Shown here: positions 62,403 through 63,588 of the stretch, one piece after another
Layout of the letters: each line of letters opens with the position of its first letter
Position numbering within the stretch: position 1 is the stretch's first letter
Assembly: GCA_029213025.1 (NCBI GenBank)
Contig: JARGOZ010000005.1
Coordinates: 7,573-71,160 of the forward strand
Direction of reading: 5' to 3'
Length of the DNA stretch: 63,588 bases
Source of the DNA: Verrucomicrobiales bacterium
GTDB taxonomy: Bacteria > Verrucomicrobiota > Verrucomicrobiia > Verrucomicrobiales > DEV007
Made by a program: the position numbers and the translations under genes
The notes under the pieces: generated by a model
Told to the model about the DNA's origin: nothing
Databases searched by the model: none
Seen by the model: the letters and a program-made list of their open reading frames with translations, nothing else

Positions 62403-63071
62403 TTACGTATTCTCTTTTTCTTTCCAGAATTCCTCTTCCAGCAAATCGTGCCGCCTCACGATTCTGCGATACCACTCAAGAAGAATTTTTGTTTTGTCCG
62501 CTTCTTCCAGTTGCCAATGAATTTCGCTGTCCCGCAGGCGTTCCACGAGCCGGTACAGAGTGATCGCCACGGTTACTGAGATATTGTAGCTTTGCGTAAA
62601 ACCGTACATTGGAAGGCACAAATAGTCATCAGCTGACTGGATCGCCTTCTCTGTTAATCCTCTCTCCTCGGTTCCGAACAGTAAAGCCACCGGTTGATCG
62701 AGTGGCAGAGAGACCGGGTCATACCCCTCGTAGTTTGGAGTCGTGGCCACAATTCGGTATCCCTGATTTCGCAGCGTCGCCACGGCGGAAGCGGTTTCCC
62801 GATAGCGGTGCAAACTCAGCCATTTGGCACTGCCCATCGAAACTCCGTTATTGGGTTGATAGCTGTTCCGGTTTTCCACGATATAGAGATCCTGAACGCC
62901 GAGGCAGTCGCAGTTTCGAAGACAGGCACTGGCATTGTGTGGTTGGTAAATTTCTTCCAGTACAACAGCGATATGGCGGGTACGCTGTTGCAGCGCACCG
63001 GCCATTTTGGATTTCTTGTTTTCTGTCACATACTGTGACAGAAACGCCACAAGTTCTTCGTCAACTGTCAT
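62403..63071 (-). CDS. trmH: SpoU/TrmH-family tRNA 2'-O-methyltransferase
   Basis: The 222-residue protein has EEIYQPHNASACLRNCDCLG, then ALLFGTEERGLTEKAI and LPMYGFTQSYNISVTVAITLY, the three SpoU motifs that make the trefoil knot and SAM site. Unlike E. coli TrmH, the N-terminus (MTVDEELVAFLSQYVTENKK) and the C-terminal WQLEEADKTKILLEWYRR match the Bacteroidetes-type TrmH. It likely methylates G18 of tRNA. ATG at 63069-63071 was chosen for that reason; the start at 63110 is also in frame. A 10-bp perfect hairpin overlaps codons 10-17. Confidence 0.9.
   Translation of the reverse strand: MTVDEELVAFLSQYVTENKKSKMAGALQQRTRHIAVVLEEIYQPHNASACLRNCDCLGVQDLYIVENRNSYQPNNGVSMGSAKWLSLHRYRETASAVATLRNQGYRIVATTPNYEGYDPVSLPLDQPVALLFGTEERGLTEKAIQSADDYLCLPMYGFTQSYNISVTVAITLYRLVERLRDSEIHWQLEEADKTKILLEWYRRIVRRHDLLEEEFWKEKENT
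63020..63044. other. Perfect 10-bp inverted repeat inside trmH 5' end
   Basis: TTTCTGTCAC and GTGACAGAAA, five-base loop, lie 27-51 bases inside the gene on the minus strand. In the message this would fold into a stem close to the start codon and could damp translation; it could also be a protein-binding palindrome. Confidence 0.5.
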
Positions 63072-63154
63072 TTTAGCTGCAAATATAAAGCGGACCATGA
63101 TGTTGAACACTTGAAAAACTCCTGCGCCGCTGTAAATTTTGGCACTGCTTTATA

Positions 63155-63514
63155 ATGAGTGAAAACAAACCAATTGATGAAGAGGATCTGGAGGAAATCA
63201 AAGAGACCCTGAAACGTTGCCCCGAAGGCACGTTTGAGTCGTTGGTTGAGTTTCGCGAAAGCGGAGACAAAGCAGCTTTGAAAAACTTTCTGGTAGGCGT
63301 TTTGAAGCGCCACGTAGAACCCGAATTTGTCGGACTGCTGGACAATGAAGAGCTCGCATTGAGCTTCAATGAAGACCTCGGTATCGACTCGATGACCATG
63401 ATGGAAATCGTGATGATGGTGGAAGAATGCCTCGGGGTACATATTGAGAATGAGCAACTCATGGAAATCGAGACATACAGCGATCTCGACAAGTACATCT
63501 CCGAGCACTCCTAG
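63155..63514 (+). CDS. Acyl carrier protein with N-terminal extension
   Basis: The 119-residue product has the phosphopantetheine site DLGIDSMTMMEIVMMVEE (Ser in DSM) and the later VHIENEQLMEIETYSDLDKY of ACPs. The first ~35 residues (EEDLEEIKETLKRCPEGTFE) are acidic and extra to the usual ~80-residue ACP. It is not the housekeeping acpP by sequence; a special fatty-acid or polyketide role is likely. The downstream frame looks FabZ-like. Confidence 0.9.
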   Translation: MSENKPIDEEDLEEIKETLKRCPEGTFESLVEFRESGDKAALKNFLVGVLKRHVEPEFVGLLDNEELALSFNEDLGIDSMTMMEIVMMVEECLGVHIENEQLMEIETYSDLDKYISEHS

Positions 63515-63542
63515 GGTTTGACACTCGCTTTCGAATCCGGAC

Positions 63543-63588
63543 ATGCTAAATCGATCTGATATTCTGGATTCTCTGCCCCAGGGCGACC
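63543..63588 (+). CDS. Start of a possible FabZ-like dehydratase (partial)
   Basis: Only 15 codons are visible: MLNRSDILDSLPQGD. ILxxLPQGxxF is how 3-hydroxyacyl-ACP dehydratases of the hot-dog fold often begin, and a neighbouring ACP supports that. The identification is weak because so little is present. Confidence 0.35.
   Translation, partial: MLNRSDILDSLPQGD

Overview
The window reads as a chromosomal segment of a Verrucomicrobiota bacterium, in the wider Planctomycetes-Verrucomicrobia-Chlamydiae group. The evidence is the gene families: DUF1592/DUF1552 cytochrome-type pairs, repeated DUF1080 domains, an SHD1-domain protein, a propeller protein with a Verrucomicrobium/Pirellula-type heme domain, a CxPSR sulfatase, several PQQ-type beta-propellers and a MurC-MurB fusion. 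Several genes start without a clear Shine-Dalgarno sequence, some behind C/A-rich leaders. All family names come from reading the translated sequence by eye; no search was run.

Left part (1-13.5 kb). A partial SNF2 helicase is followed by an SHD1 protein, an MTH1-like Nudix hydrolase and a DUF1080 protein. At 3850-7923 lies the most unusual locus: a two-gene cassette present twice in tandem. Each copy encodes a ~240-residue protein with a winged-helix-like N-terminus and a faintly GrpE-like C-terminus, and an actin/Hsp70-fold ATPase with no substrate-binding domain. On the minus strand follow a halogenase-like flavoprotein, a chorismate-lyase-like protein and a HemW-like radical SAM enzyme, which look like one biosynthetic operon, and then a PQQ-propeller lipoprotein.

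Polysaccharide region (12.6-22.1 kb). DUF3108 protein, GH105-like glycoside hydrolase, S1 sulfatase, PVC cytochrome gene (interrupted by one in-frame TGA), DUF1552, DUF1080 and a UxaA-family sugar-acid dehydratase form a plausible set for sulfated, uronate-rich polysaccharide use.

Middle (22-46 kb). Two tandem peptidoglycan amidases; a MacAB-like exporter whose permease is split by a one-base frameshift; tgt-yajC-secDF; a tRNA-Gln; PhoD-like phosphatase; thiD; coaD; nrdR with a candidate NrdR box in its own promoter; an HIT protein; a TPR-vWA membrane protein; and ppk.

Right part (46-63.6 kb). The distal half of a division/cell-wall cluster on the minus strand in the order murG, murCB, a Cys-rich small protein, ddl, (an opposing + strand gene), ftsQ, ftsA, ftsZ. 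After it come a PQQ-propeller, a 1107-residue DUF1080-propeller-cytochrome fusion, an alpha/beta hydrolase, TrmH, and an acyl carrier protein followed by the first codons of a possible FabZ-like dehydratase.

A 22-bp-period repeat with core TGTACCCTGTT occurs in five intergenic places (12 units in all), four of them just upstream of a start codon. It is the second strongest unexplained signal.
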